From: Pseudoflavonifractor sp. An184
GTDB taxonomy: Bacteria; Bacillota; Clostridia; Oscillospirales; Oscillospiraceae
Length of the DNA stretch: 36,675 bases
Reading direction: 5' to 3'
Assembly: GCF_002160305.1 (NCBI RefSeq)
Contig: NZ_NFKI01000033.1
Coordinates: forward strand, 1 to 36,675
The position numbers and the translations under genes were made by a program. The notes under the pieces were generated by a model. The model was given only the letters and a program-made list of their open reading frames with translations. It was not told where the DNA came from and did not search any database. Of the stretch, positions 1-8,735 are shown one piece after another. Position 1 is the first letter of the stretch; each line of letters starts with the position of its first letter.

Positions 1-2
1 CG

Positions 3-1016
3 ACCAAGATTGCCCGTATGCTTACGGAGCAGCAAATCCCCACGCCGGGGACGCTGGAATACCGCAGGACGGGCAGCACCCGCCGCTACCACCCCGGCTA
101 TGAGTGCAAATGGGCGACGAACACCGTCGTTCATATCCTCGAAAACCGGGAGTACACCGGCTGTCTGGTAAACTTCAAGACGGAAAAGCCCTCTTACAAG
201 GTCAAACACAGTGTAGAGAACCCCGTGGAGAAGCAGGCCATTTTCCCCGACCACCATGAGCCGATTATCGACACGGAAACATGGGAGCGCGTGCAGGAGT
301 TACGCAAGCAGCGCAAACGCCCGAACCGCTATGATGAAGTGGGGCTGTTCTCTGGTATGCTGTTCTGCGCCGACTGCGGCCATGTGATGTACCAGCAGCG
401 GTATCAGAACAAGACCCGCAAGCAGGATTGTTACATCTGCGGCAGCTACAAGAAGCGCACCCGCGACTGTACGGCGCACTTTATCCGCACCGACCTGTTG
501 ACCGCCGGTGTCCTTTCCAATCTCCGGCAAGTGACCGAGTATGCCGCCAAGCATGAGAGCCGCTTTGTGAAGCTGCTTATCCAGCAGAACGAGATCGGCG
601 GCAAGAGAAAGACCGCCGCAGCCACCAAGCAGCTTGAACAGGCGCAGGAACGCATTTCTGAAATCAGCCGCATGATTAAGCGGCTGTATGAGGACAATGT
701 AAACGGCAAAATCAGCGACGAGCGTTTCATGGAACTGTCGGCTGACTATGAAGCCGAGCAAGCGGAACTGAAAAAGAGAGCCGCCGCCCTGCAAGCCGAA
801 CTGGACAAGTCACAGGCAGCCACCGTCAACGCCGAGAAATTCATGGGCATTGTCCGCAAGCACCTTGCCTTTGAAGAACTGACCCCCACCCTCTTGCGGG
901 AAATGATTGAGAAAATCGTGGTGCATGAGTGCAGTTACGATGAGAACGGCACCCGCAGGCAGGACATTGAGATTTATTACAGCTTTGTCGGCAAGATTGA
1001 CTTGCCCGAAGCCTAA
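3..1016 (+). CDS. Large serine recombinase, C-terminal part (5' end outside window)
   Basis: The reading frame is open from the first bases, so the N-terminal catalytic resolvase domain lies upstream of the window. Visible parts are the end of the Recombinase domain (WATNTVVHILENREYTG at about residues 35-50), a zinc beta-ribbon with paired cysteines (CADCG and, about 20 residues on, CYICG plus a later Cys), a long coiled coil rich in Glu, Lys and Ala, and a C-terminal segment like DUF4368 (EMIEKIVVHECSYDENGTRR). This is the normal order of TnpX-type large serine recombinases, which catalyse site-specific integration and excision. The gene lies just upstream of a maff2 remnant, so it most likely belongs to an element nested inside the ICE and is distinct from the full integrase at 23306-24988. 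Confidence 0.9.
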   Translation, partial: TKIARMLTEQQIPTPGTLEYRRTGSTRRYHPGYECKWATNTVVHILENREYTGCLVNFKTEKPSYKVKHSVENPVEKQAIFPDHHEPIIDTETWERVQELRKQRKRPNRYDEVGLFSGMLFCADCGHVMYQQRYQNKTRKQDCYICGSYKKRTRDCTAHFIRTDLLTAGVLSNLRQVTEYAAKHESRFVKLLIQQNEIGGKRKTAAATKQLEQAQERISEISRMIKRLYEDNVNGKISDERFMELSADYEAEQAELKKRAAALQAELDKSQAATVNAEKFMGIVRKHLAFEELTPTLLREMIEKIVVHECSYDENGTRRQDIEIYYSFVGKIDLPEA

Positions 1017-1022
1017 GCCCGA

Positions 1023-1070
1023 CCTATCCGGCACAATGCGCAAGCGCCGGATAGGAACGGCAAAATTTTT
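1023..1070 (+). terminator. Possible terminator after the nested recombinase gene
   Basis: A perfect 10-bp inverted repeat, CCTATCCGGC (1023-1032) and GCCGGATAGG (1046-1055), follows the recombinase stop by six bases. A run of T (1065-1070) comes ten bases after the stem. That spacing is long for a classic terminator, so the dyad could instead belong to the recombinase site at the element end. Confidence 0.4.
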
Positions 1071-1101
1071 TACACTTCTATTGCTTCTTTATCACACACA
1101 A

Positions 1102-1197
1102 GCAAAAAGCCAGGGCATGAAGCAGCTCATGGCGGGCGGCGGCGTCGCTTTGATCGGCGGCACCCTTGTTCCGCTTCTTTCCAAACTTTTTGGATAA
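1102..1197 (+). pseudogene. maff2-family membrane protein, 5'-truncated remnant
   Basis: The frame encodes AKSQGMKQLMAGGG and then a hydrophobic stretch ending in LLSKLFG and a TAA stop. This matches the second transmembrane half of the small Maff2 proteins (about 55-70 residues) that sit directly before the TrbL/VirB6 gene in ICEs of Clostridia. The first half, which should carry a hydrophobic helix and a Gly/Asn-rich linker, is missing; recombinase-element DNA replaces it. An ATG at 1117 could still start a short peptide, but no good ribosome binding site precedes it. The protein's role is unknown; its conserved place suggests a part in the mating channel. Family assignment is from memory of the conserved C-terminus. 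Confidence 0.7.
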
Positions 1198-1219
1198 TGC
1201 CTAAAACAAATACCACCCG

Positions 1220-1249
1220 CCGCGCCCTCTCGGAAACGGGAGGGCGCGG
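1220..1249 (+). other. GC-rich hairpin upstream of the virB6-like gene
   Basis: CCGCGCCCTC (1220-1229) pairs perfectly with GAGGGCGCGG (1240-1249) around a 10-base loop. The stem ends four bases before the ribosome binding site AGGAGGG of the next gene. No T tract follows, so it is more likely an mRNA stabilising or processing structure than a terminator. Confidence 0.5.
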
Positions 1250-1267
1250 GAAAGGAGGGATTAACTT

Positions 1268-2131
1268 TTGATATGGCAGATGATTGAAGATTGGTTTCGT
1301 GGCATTTTGACAGACGGGATTTTATCGAACCTCTCCGGCTTGTTTGACAGCGTAAATACAGAGGTTGGAGAAATCGCAACGCAAGTCGGCACGACCCCCG
1401 CCGGGTGGAACGCGGGCATATTCAACATGATACGCAGCCTTTCGGAAAATGTCATTGTACCGATTGCGGGCGTTATCATTACCTTTGTCATGTGCTACGA
1501 ACTAATCCAGATTGTAATTGAAAAAAACAATCTGCACGATCTCGACACTTGGATTTTCTTCAAATGGATTTTTAAGACCTTTGTTGCGGTGCTGCTGGTA
1601 ACAAACACTTGGAACATCGTCATGGGAGTTTTCGACGTTACGCAGAGCGTCGTCAATCAGAGCGCGGGGGTTATCATATCCGATACAAGCATAGACGTTA
1701 CCACCGTCATTACCGACATTGAAGCAAAACTCGACGCTATGAGCGTGGGCGGTCTTTTGGGGTTATGGTTTCAATCCCTCTTTGTAGGGCTTACCATGAA
1801 AGCCCTGTCAATCTGCATTATGCTTGTGGTGTATGGGCGCATGATTGAAATATATCTTGTAACGAGCGTTGCCCCTATCCCTATGGCAACAATGGTAAAT
1901 CACGAATGGGGCAGCATGGGACAGAATTACTTAAAATCTTTGCTTGCGCTTGGTTTTCAGGCGTTTTTGATTTTGGTGTGCGTGGGCATTTATGCGGTCT
2001 TGATACAGACAATCGCAGCAACCGACGACATTTCCGGCGCGATCTGGTCTTGCATGGGCTATACCGTCCTCTTGTGCTTTACCCTTTTCAAAACGGGGAG
2101 CCTTGCAAAGAGCGTCTTTTCGGCACATTAA
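1268..2131 (+). CDS. VirB6/TrbL-like conjugation channel protein
   Basis: The 287-residue polytopic protein has about six hydrophobic segments: residues 58-80, 93-118, 165-190, 195-210, 222-246 and 258-275. The amphipathic N-terminus carries MIEDWFRGILTDGIL. This is the TrbL/VirB6-type inner-membrane component found next to PrgI and VirB4 in Gram-positive type IV secretion systems, thought to form part of the membrane pore. The start is TTG at 1268, preceded at good spacing by AGGAGGG; ATG at 1280 is the alternative but lies too far from that site. It opens the surviving transfer operon, with maff2 destroyed just upstream. Whether it is still transcribed, from an upstream ICE promoter or from the nested element, is not visible. 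Confidence 0.85.
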   Translation: MIWQMIEDWFRGILTDGILSNLSGLFDSVNTEVGEIATQVGTTPAGWNAGIFNMIRSLSENVIVPIAGVIITFVMCYELIQIVIEKNNLHDLDTWIFFKWIFKTFVAVLLVTNTWNIVMGVFDVTQSVVNQSAGVIISDTSIDVTTVITDIEAKLDAMSVGGLLGLWFQSLFVGLTMKALSICIMLVVYGRMIEIYLVTSVAPIPMATMVNHEWGSMGQNYLKSLLALGFQAFLILVCVGIYAVLIQTIAATDDISGAIWSCMGYTVLLCFTLFKTGSLAKSVFSAH

Positions 2132-2147
2132 GGGGGTGAGTTATGAT

Positions 2148-3044
2148 TTGAAAATCGGTTTAATCGACGTGGATAGTCATAACTTCCCCAACCTCTGCTT
2201 GATGAAGCTATCCGCGTATCACAAAACAAAAGGGCATAAAGTGGAATGGTGGAACGCAAAGGGGCGGTACGACCTTGTATATAAAAGCCGCGTCTTTACG
2301 GACACCTATTCCAAAGACACGATAACCGTTACCAACGCGGAACAGGTTATTTTCGGCGGTACGGGCTACGACACGAAAAACCGCTTGCCGCCGGAAGTGG
2401 AACACAGTTACCCGGATTATTCTATCTACCCGCAGTTTTTCGGGATTGCCTACGGCTTTTTAAGCCGGGGTTGTCCGAGAAATTGCGGGTTTTGCATTGT
2501 CAGCGGTAAAGAGGGGCGCAAAAGCGTTAAGGTTGCGGATTTGTCCGAGTTTTGGAAATGGCAGCCGGAAATAAAAATCATGGACGCTAATCTGCTTGCC
2601 TGTCCCGACCATGAAAATCTCATTGAGCAGCTTATACGAAGCCGCGCATGGGTGGATTTTTCGCAAGGGCTGGATATTCGCCTTGTGAACAGGGATAATG
2701 TCAGCCTGTTAAATCGGGTACGGATAAAAGCGGTACATTTTGCATGGGATAATCCCGACGAGGACTTGACCGGGTATTTCCAACGTTTTTTGGATTTGAC
2801 AGCCATTAAAAGCAGCCGCCAGCGGCGCGTGTATGTTCTTACCAACTACGGCAGCACTCACGAACAGGATTTATACCGCGTGAACACCTTGCGGGCTATG
2901 GGCTTTGACCCGTATGTGATGATTTACGAGCGTCCAACCGCCCCGCCTGTTACCCGCCATTTGCAACGATGGGTAAACAACAAGCGGCTTTTCTATGCTG
3001 TTCCCCGCTTTGAAGATTACATTCCGGGCAGAAAGGAGGTATGA
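2148..3044 (+). CDS. Radical SAM protein within the transfer operon
   Basis: The 298-residue protein carries GCPRNCGFC at about residue 107, the CX3CX2C motif that binds a [4Fe-4S] cluster and S-adenosylmethionine. The N-terminus (KIGLIDVDSHNFPNL) resembles a B12-binding-like or Rossmann strand but lacks an obvious cobalamin His motif. The chosen start is TTG at 2148, seven bases after AGGGGGTGAG; an in-frame GTG at 2136 lies inside that site, so it is unlikely. The gene follows the virB6-like gene by 16 bases and its stop overlaps the ribosome binding region of the next gene. Its substrate is unknown. Its place between channel genes suggests a role in element biology, but nothing shows it acts in transfer. 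Confidence 0.8.
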   Translation: MKIGLIDVDSHNFPNLCLMKLSAYHKTKGHKVEWWNAKGRYDLVYKSRVFTDTYSKDTITVTNAEQVIFGGTGYDTKNRLPPEVEHSYPDYSIYPQFFGIAYGFLSRGCPRNCGFCIVSGKEGRKSVKVADLSEFWKWQPEIKIMDANLLACPDHENLIEQLIRSRAWVDFSQGLDIRLVNRDNVSLLNRVRIKAVHFAWDNPDEDLTGYFQRFLDLTAIKSSRQRRVYVLTNYGSTHEQDLYRVNTLRAMGFDPYVMIYERPTAPPVTRHLQRWVNNKRLFYAVPRFEDYIPGRKEV

Positions 3045-3045
3045 A

Positions 3046-3438
3046 ATGGCGTATGTAACCGTCCCAAAGGACTTAACAAAAATCAAAAGCAAGGTAATGT
3101 TCAACCTTACGAAACGACAGCTAATTTGTTTCAGCGCGGCGGTGGCAATCGGACTGCCGCTGTTCTTTTTGGTAAAAGGCAGCGTTGGAACGAGCGCAGC
3201 GGCATTGTGCATGGTGCTTGCCATGCTGCCTATGTTTTTGCTTGCCATGTACGAGAAAAACGGGCAACCGCTGGAAGTGATTATTCGGCAATTTGTGGAA
3301 GTGAAGTTTCTTCGCCCCAAAGAGCGACCTTATCAGACCAACAATTTTTATGCCGCCCTTGCGCGGCAAGAGCAATTAGATAAGGAGGTACGGGCGATTG
3401 TCAAAGGAAAAGAAAAACACCCAAAACGAAAAGCGTAA
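3046..3438 (+). CDS. PrgI-family membrane protein
   Basis: The 130-residue protein starts MAYVTVPKDLTKIKSKVMF and has two closely spaced hydrophobic helices (about residues 24-45 and 48-68), followed by a basic tail with FLRPKERPY. This is the PrgI (VirB3-like) layout: a small inner-membrane protein always encoded just before the VirB4 ATPase in Gram-positive conjugation systems. The start is ATG at 3046, after GAAAGGAGGT at 3031-3040. A nearer ATG at 3041 is out of frame and contains the stop of the upstream gene. The 3' end overlaps the VirB4 gene by 41 bases, which implies translational coupling. Confidence 0.9.
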   Translation: MAYVTVPKDLTKIKSKVMFNLTKRQLICFSAAVAIGLPLFFLVKGSVGTSAAALCMVLAMLPMFLLAMYEKNGQPLEVIIRQFVEVKFLRPKERPYQTNNFYAALARQEQLDKEVRAIVKGKEKHPKRKA

Positions 3439-5794
3439 ACTTTCCCGACAGGAAAGAAAACAGATAGATACCCTTATCCGACAGGCAAAGGGCGACAGGA
3501 AGCCCCATACGGCGCAGGACAGCATACCGTTTGAGCGAATGTATAAGGACGGGATTTGCCGCCTTGCAAACGGGCGGTATTCCAAGTGCATTGAGTTTGA
3601 GGACATCAACTATCAGCTTGCGCAGCCGGACGACAAAACCGCCATTTTTGAAGCCCTTTGCGATATGTATAACTCGTTCGACGCTTCTATCGGCGTGCAG
3701 CTTTCCCTAATCAGCCGCCATGCGAACAAGGACGATTTCAAGAACAGTATCACGATTGCGCCGCAGAATGACGACTTCGACAGTATCAGAGCAGAATACA
3801 CCGAAATGCTTAGGACGCAGCTTGAACGCGGAAACAACGGGCTTATCAAAACCAAGTTTCTCACCTTTACCGTTGAAGCAAAGGACATTAGATCGGCGCG
3901 GGCGCGTCTTGCCCGCATTGAAACGGACACCCTTAACCATTTTAAGGTGATCGGCGCAGCGGCGCGGGTATTGGACGGGAAACAGCGTCTTGAAGTGCTG
4001 CATGGGATTTTCCACCCGGACGGGGAACGCTTTAACTTTGCGTGGGAATGGCTACCCGCAAGCGGGCTTTCCGTCAAAGACTTTATCGCCCCGTCCTCTT
4101 TCCGTTTTGGCGACGGGCGAATGTTTCAAATGGGCGGCAAGTTCGGCGCGGTTTCCTTTTTGCAGATCGTCGCGCCGGAACTCTCCGACCGTATGCTTGC
4201 CGACTTCATGGACGCGGAAAACGGGATTATCGTCAATCTGCACATTCAGAGTATCGACCACAACGAAGCAATCAAGACGATTAAGCGCAAGATCACCGAC
4301 CTTGACCGCATGAAGATTGAAGAACAAAAGAAAGCAATCCGCAGCGGTTATGACATGGATATTATTCCGTCCGACCTTGCCACCTACGGCGGGGAAGCAA
4401 AAAACCTACTCCGCGATTTGCAGAGCCGCAACGAAAGAATGTTTCTGCTTACGCTGCTTGTCTTAAACCTTGCAGATACCAAGCAGAAATTGGATAACGA
4501 AGTGTTCGGGGCGGCGGCAATCGCACAGAAATACAACTGCATTTTGACCCGTCTTGACTACCGGCAGGAACAGGGGCTTATGTCCTCTATCCCGTTGGGG
4601 GATAACCTTATCCATATCCAGCGCGGCTTGACGACCAGCAGCACCGCCGTTTTCGTTCCCTTTACGGTGCAAGAGCTGTTCCAAAGCGGCGAAGCATTGT
4701 ATTACGGCTTAAATGCCCTTTCCAACAACATGATTTTGTGCGACCGAAAGAAGCTGAAAAACCCCAACGGCTTGATACTCGGCACACCGGGCAGCGGCAA
4801 AAGTTTTTCTGCAAAACGTGAAATCACAAACGCTTTTCTCATTACGGCAGATGATATTATCATTTGCGACCCCGAAGCCGAATATTACCCCCTTGTCGGA
4901 CGTTTGAAAGGACAGGTTATCAAGGTATCGCAGAACAGCACGCAGTACATTAACCCTATGGATATAAACCTCAATTACAGCGAGGGCGACACGCCCATAG
5001 CCTTAAAGAGCGATTTTATCCTTTCCTTTTGTGAGTTGATTATGGGCGGTAAAAACGGGCTGGAAGCTGTTGAAAAGACCTTGATTGACCGCGCCGTTAT
5101 CAGCGTGTACCGCAACTACCTTGCCGACCCGAAGCCGGAGAATATGCCGATTTTGGGCGACCTCTACGACGAGATCAAGAAGCAGCCGGAAAAGGAAGCG
5201 CAGCGTATCGCGGCGGCATTGGAACTCTATGTAAACGGCAGCTTGAACATTTTTAACCACAGGACAAACGTTGACATTCATAATCGCCTTGTCTGCTTTG
5301 ATATTAAGGAACTCGGTACACAGCTTAAAAAAGTCGGTATGCTTATCGTCCAAGACCAAGTATGGAACAGAGTAACGGTAAACCGCAGCGAGGGCAAGGC
5401 GACGCGGTATTACATCGACGAGTTTCATTTGCTCTTGAAAGAGGAACAGACCGCCGCCTATTCCGTCGAGATTTGGAAGCGTTTTAGGAAGTGGGGCGGT
5501 ATTCCGACAGGTATCACCCAAAACGTGAAAGATTTGTTGTCGTCCCGCGAGGTGGAGAACATCTTTGAAAACAGTGATTTTGTGTATATGCTCAACCAAG
5601 CCCAGGGCGACCGGGAAATCCTTGCCAAGCAGCTTAACATTTCACAGCAGCAAATGACCTATGTAACCCATTCCGAAGCGGGCGAGGGACTTATCTTCTA
5701 TGGCAACGTGATTTTGCCCTTTATTGACCGTTTCCCAAAAGATACGGAACTCTACCGCGTGATGACGACCAAGCCCGGCGAGGTGTCAGCATGA
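3398..5794 (+). CDS. VirB4-like conjugation ATPase (TraE/TrsE family)
   Basis: This 798-residue cytoplasmic ATPase would power substrate transport or pilus assembly in the type IV secretion channel. Walker A is GTPGSGKS at about residues 461-468; Walker B is seen in YYIDEFHLLL at about 670-680. A glutamine finger region with TQNVKDLL follows. The highly charged N-terminus (about residues 1-35, mostly Lys, Glu, Arg, Gln) precedes the VirB4 N-domain. The start is TTG at 3398, eight bases after TAAGGAGGT. It overlaps prgI at the front and the methyltransferase at the back by ATGA. Length and motifs are complete, so the gene looks intact. Confidence 0.95.
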   Translation: MSKEKKNTQNEKRKLSRQERKQIDTLIRQAKGDRKPHTAQDSIPFERMYKDGICRLANGRYSKCIEFEDINYQLAQPDDKTAIFEALCDMYNSFDASIGVQLSLISRHANKDDFKNSITIAPQNDDFDSIRAEYTEMLRTQLERGNNGLIKTKFLTFTVEAKDIRSARARLARIETDTLNHFKVIGAAARVLDGKQRLEVLHGIFHPDGERFNFAWEWLPASGLSVKDFIAPSSFRFGDGRMFQMGGKFGAVSFLQIVAPELSDRMLADFMDAENGIIVNLHIQSIDHNEAIKTIKRKITDLDRMKIEEQKKAIRSGYDMDIIPSDLATYGGEAKNLLRDLQSRNERMFLLTLLVLNLADTKQKLDNEVFGAAAIAQKYNCILTRLDYRQEQGLMSSIPLGDNLIHIQRGLTTSSTAVFVPFTVQELFQSGEALYYGLNALSNNMILCDRKKLKNPNGLILGTPGSGKSFSAKREITNAFLITADDIIICDPEAEYYPLVGRLKGQVIKVSQNSTQYINPMDINLNYSEGDTPIALKSDFILSFCELIMGGKNGLEAVEKTLIDRAVISVYRNYLADPKPENMPILGDLYDEIKKQPEKEAQRIAAALELYVNGSLNIFNHRTNVDIHNRLVCFDIKELGTQLKKVGMLIVQDQVWNRVTVNRSEGKATRYYIDEFHLLLKEEQTAAYSVEIWKRFRKWGGIPTGITQNVKDLLSSREVENIFENSDFVYMLNQAQGDREILAKQLNISQQQMTYVTHSEAGEGLIFYGNVILPFIDRFPKDTELYRVMTTKPGEVSA

Positions 5795-6747
5795 AGATAG
5801 AAACGGATAAAATCTATTGCGGCGACAGCTTGCAGGTGCTTCAAACCTTGCCGGATAACTGTATGGATTGTTGCGTAACGTCCCCGCCCTACTATGCTTT
5901 GCGCGATTACGGCACAGACGGGCAGATCGGACGGGAAGCAACGCCGGAGGAATATGTTTCCCGCATTACAGCGGTTTTCCATGAGGTAAAGCGGGTGCTT
6001 ACGCCGGAGGGTACTTGTTGGCTGAATATCGCGGACACTTATTGCGGCACAGGCAGCAAAGCCGACCACCAAGACCCGAAATATCCCAAAGGCAGGAACG
6101 GGCAGCAAGTGGCGGTAAACCACCGCGCCCCCGGCTGCAAGCCGAAAGACCTAATCGGTATTCCGTGGCTTGTAGCCCTTGCCTTGCGGGGCGACGGTTG
6201 GTATTTGCGCAGTTCTATCATTTGGCACAAGGGAAACGCCATGCCGGAAAGCACGCGGGACAGACCGACGCGCTGCTATGAATATGTGTTTCTGCTTACC
6301 AAGTCGAAGAAATATTACTACGATTGGCAAGCAGTAGCCGAGCCGATAGCCCCCACAACGGCGGTACGGCTGAAAAGCGGAGTTGGGAAAGGCAACAAAT
6401 ATGCCGCTACCGTTCCGGGGCAAAACCAGCCGCAGAAAATCAACCGTCCCCGCAGGAAAGGCGCATACACCGACGAAATGATTTCCCCCGTCCGCAGCCG
6501 CCGCAACGTTTGGCAGATCAACACAGCTTCCTATCGCGGCGGGCATTTTGCAGCGTTCCCGCCCAAACTTGCGGAAACGTGCATTTTGGCGGGCTGTCCT
6601 GTCGGCGGGATTGTGCTTGACCCGTTTTTAGGCAGCGGCACGACCGCAGCGGCGGCAAAAAGCCTTTCCCGCCGCTATGTGGGTATAGAGATCAACCCCG
6701 AATACTGCACCCTTGCAAAACAGCGTATTGGAGGTGATGAACATTGA
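5791..6747 (+). CDS. DNA methyltransferase, beta-class (N4-cytosine or N6-adenine)
   Basis: The 318-residue protein carries the catalytic motif IV TSPPYYALRDY at about residues 30-40 and the SAM-binding motif I DPFLGSGTT at about 277-285. Motif IV before motif I is the beta order. The TSPPY form is common in N4-cytosine enzymes and in some N6-adenine ones, so the modified base is not settled. No restriction endonuclease gene is next to it, so it is an orphan modifier. It overlaps virB4 by four bases (ATGA) and the NlpC gene by four, and is thus co-translated with the channel genes. The likely role is to mark element DNA against host restriction, in line with the ArdA/ArdC protein further down. 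Confidence 0.9.
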   Translation: MKIETDKIYCGDSLQVLQTLPDNCMDCCVTSPPYYALRDYGTDGQIGREATPEEYVSRITAVFHEVKRVLTPEGTCWLNIADTYCGTGSKADHQDPKYPKGRNGQQVAVNHRAPGCKPKDLIGIPWLVALALRGDGWYLRSSIIWHKGNAMPESTRDRPTRCYEYVFLLTKSKKYYYDWQAVAEPIAPTTAVRLKSGVGKGNKYAATVPGQNQPQKINRPRRKGAYTDEMISPVRSRRNVWQINTASYRGGHFAAFPPKLAETCILAGCPVGGIVLDPFLGSGTTAAAAKSLSRRYVGIEINPEYCTLAKQRIGGDEH

Positions 6748-8714
6748 GCAAGGAATTAAAAGCCCCCGACAAGGTAACGCAGAAAATGACCCGCGACGGG
6801 GCGGTTGCGGAAAACCTTACGACGGGCGAAACAACGAGTATCAGCGAAAGACCGCCGGAGGAAAACTATTCAGCCCCCGTAGCGGGAGCAGCGGAAAAAG
6901 CCACCCAACGTATTGGCACAGAGGTTAGCCGCCACTTTGAAAAGGGCGCGGAGAAAAAGACCCTTGACGCAGCACAGCTTAAAACCCATACGTCCCGCTT
7001 GCAGTTTTCCGAAGCGGAACGGGCAACGCCGGACCTGCAAAAGGCAATCAAAAAATCCGATACGGCGGCTGACCGTTTAGACAAAGCGCGGGCAGCTATC
7101 CCCAAACAGACCAAAATCACAAAAGAGCGCGTTTTTGACGAAGCCAAAGGCAAAGCAAAGACGCGCCTTGCTTTTGAAAAAACGGATAAGCCCCCAAACG
7201 GCAAGTTGCGTCATAACCCGTTATCCCGTCCGGCACAGGAATTGGACGCCGCCGTACATGGAAAAATCTATGAGGTGGAGAAAGAAAACGTCGGTGTGGA
7301 AAGCGGACACAGGATAGAACTTGTGGGCGAGAAAGCGGGCGGCATGACGACGCGGGCAGTAAAACGCGGCATACGCAGCCATAAGCTGAAACCTTACCGG
7401 GCGGCGGCAGCAGCCGAGAAAAAGGCAGCAAAGGCAAACGCCGATTTCCTCTACCAAAAGGCGCTGCATGATAACCCCGCCCTTGCGCACTCCAACCCGA
7501 TTTCCCGTTTTTGGCAAAAACAGCGCATTAAAAAGCAGTATGCAAAGGCGTTGAAAACGGGCGGCAAGGTGAAAAAGACCGCCGAAGCCACCGCAAAGGC
7601 GGCGAAGAAAACGGCGCAGGAAACCAAACGGGCGACGTTCTTTGTCGTCCGGCATTGGAAAGGCTGTTTGATTGTGGGCGGGATTGCCTTTATCGTGCTT
7701 CTGTTTTTCGGCGGCTTGTCCTCTTGTTCCCTGTTCGGCGGCAACAGCGGCAGCGGCTTGATTGCGTCGTCCTATCTCTCCGAGGACGCGGATATTACAG
7801 GCGCAGAAAGCGCGTATGTCGCTATGGAAGCCGAGTTACAGGATATGCTGGATAACATCGAAAGCGAATACCCCGGCTATGACGAATACCGGGTAACGGC
7901 TGACGAGATCGAGCATGACCCGTATGTGCTAATCTCTATCCTCTCCGCTTGGCATGAGGGCGTGTTTACTCTCGATGAAGCGCAAAGCACCCTTGAAATG
8001 CTCTTTGATAAACAGTATATCTTGACGGTTACGGAGGAAGTCGAGGTACGCTACCGCACCGAAACGCGGACGGACAGCGAGGGCAACGAATACGACGTTG
8101 AAGTAGCCTATAACTATTACATTCTCAATGTGGATTTGGAAAACTTCAACCTCTCCCATGTTCCCGTTTACATTATGGGCGAGGAACAGCTATCCATGTA
8201 CGCTATGTATATGTCGTCGCTTGGGAACAGACCCGACCTTTTCCCGCAATCCGGCTATATTTCAAAATACTATGAAAACCCGCCCGCAGATTACGAAGTC
8301 CCCGCCGCGCTGCTCAATTCCGATGAAAAGTTTGCGCGGCTCATTGAGGAAGCGGAAAAGTATGTCGGTTTTCCTTATGTGTGGGGCGGCAGCAGCCCGG
8401 AAACCTCTTTTGATTGCAGCGGTTTTGTTAGCTATGTGCTGACGAACAGCGGCTTATACAATACAGGCAGACTTGGGGCGCAGGGGCTTTACAACATTTC
8501 AACCCGCGTTTCCAACCCGCAGCCGGGGGATTTGGTTTTCTTTACGGGTACATATGACACACCGGGGGTATCTCATGTGGGTATCTACGTTGGCGAGGAC
8601 GGGGACGGAAGCCCCGTCATGCTGCATTGTGGCGACCCGATACAATACGCAAAACTTGATACAAGCTATTGGCAATCCCATTTTTACGCCTATGGGCGGC
8701 TACATTACAACTGA
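6744..8714 (+). CDS. NlpC/P60 peptidoglycan hydrolase of the transfer system (CD1107-like)
   Basis: The 656-residue protein has three parts. Residues 1-300 are a Lys/Ala/Glu-rich, probably cytosolic region. A transmembrane helix follows at about 306-330 (VGGIAFIVLLFFGG). The outer part ends in an NlpC/P60 domain at about 533-656 with catalytic Cys in DCSGF (about 556), His in HVGIY (about 609) and a further His in MLHCGD. Such bifunctional wall hydrolases open the cell wall for the mating channel (PrgK/VirB1-like role). The start is TTG at 6744, after GGAGGTGATG; it overlaps the methyltransferase stop. The middle region (about 350-500) matches only the family's own conserved block, with no known fold that I recognise. 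Confidence 0.9.
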   Translation: MSKELKAPDKVTQKMTRDGAVAENLTTGETTSISERPPEENYSAPVAGAAEKATQRIGTEVSRHFEKGAEKKTLDAAQLKTHTSRLQFSEAERATPDLQKAIKKSDTAADRLDKARAAIPKQTKITKERVFDEAKGKAKTRLAFEKTDKPPNGKLRHNPLSRPAQELDAAVHGKIYEVEKENVGVESGHRIELVGEKAGGMTTRAVKRGIRSHKLKPYRAAAAAEKKAAKANADFLYQKALHDNPALAHSNPISRFWQKQRIKKQYAKALKTGGKVKKTAEATAKAAKKTAQETKRATFFVVRHWKGCLIVGGIAFIVLLFFGGLSSCSLFGGNSGSGLIASSYLSEDADITGAESAYVAMEAELQDMLDNIESEYPGYDEYRVTADEIEHDPYVLISILSAWHEGVFTLDEAQSTLEMLFDKQYILTVTEEVEVRYRTETRTDSEGNEYDVEVAYNYYILNVDLENFNLSHVPVYIMGEEQLSMYAMYMSSLGNRPDLFPQSGYISKYYENPPADYEVPAALLNSDEKFARLIEEAEKYVGFPYVWGGSSPETSFDCSGFVSYVLTNSGLYNTGRLGAQGLYNISTRVSNPQPGDLVFFTGTYDTPGVSHVGIYVGEDGDGSPVMLHCGDPIQYAKLDTSYWQSHFYAYGRLHYN

Positions 8715-8735
8715 CTTTGAAAGGAGTTTATTTCT

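Larger units (their letters stand above)
1..1101. mobile_element. Right end of a nested serine-recombinase element inserted in maff2
   Basis: A recombinase gene ends at 1016. About 85 bases later the sequence becomes the in-frame 3' half of maff2, a gene that should start about 100 bases earlier. The junction is placed at about 1095-1105 from where similarity to the remembered Maff2 protein begins (AKSQG). The remaining element, including its left end and cargo, is outside the window. Exact ends cannot be fixed without the other side. Confidence 0.6.
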
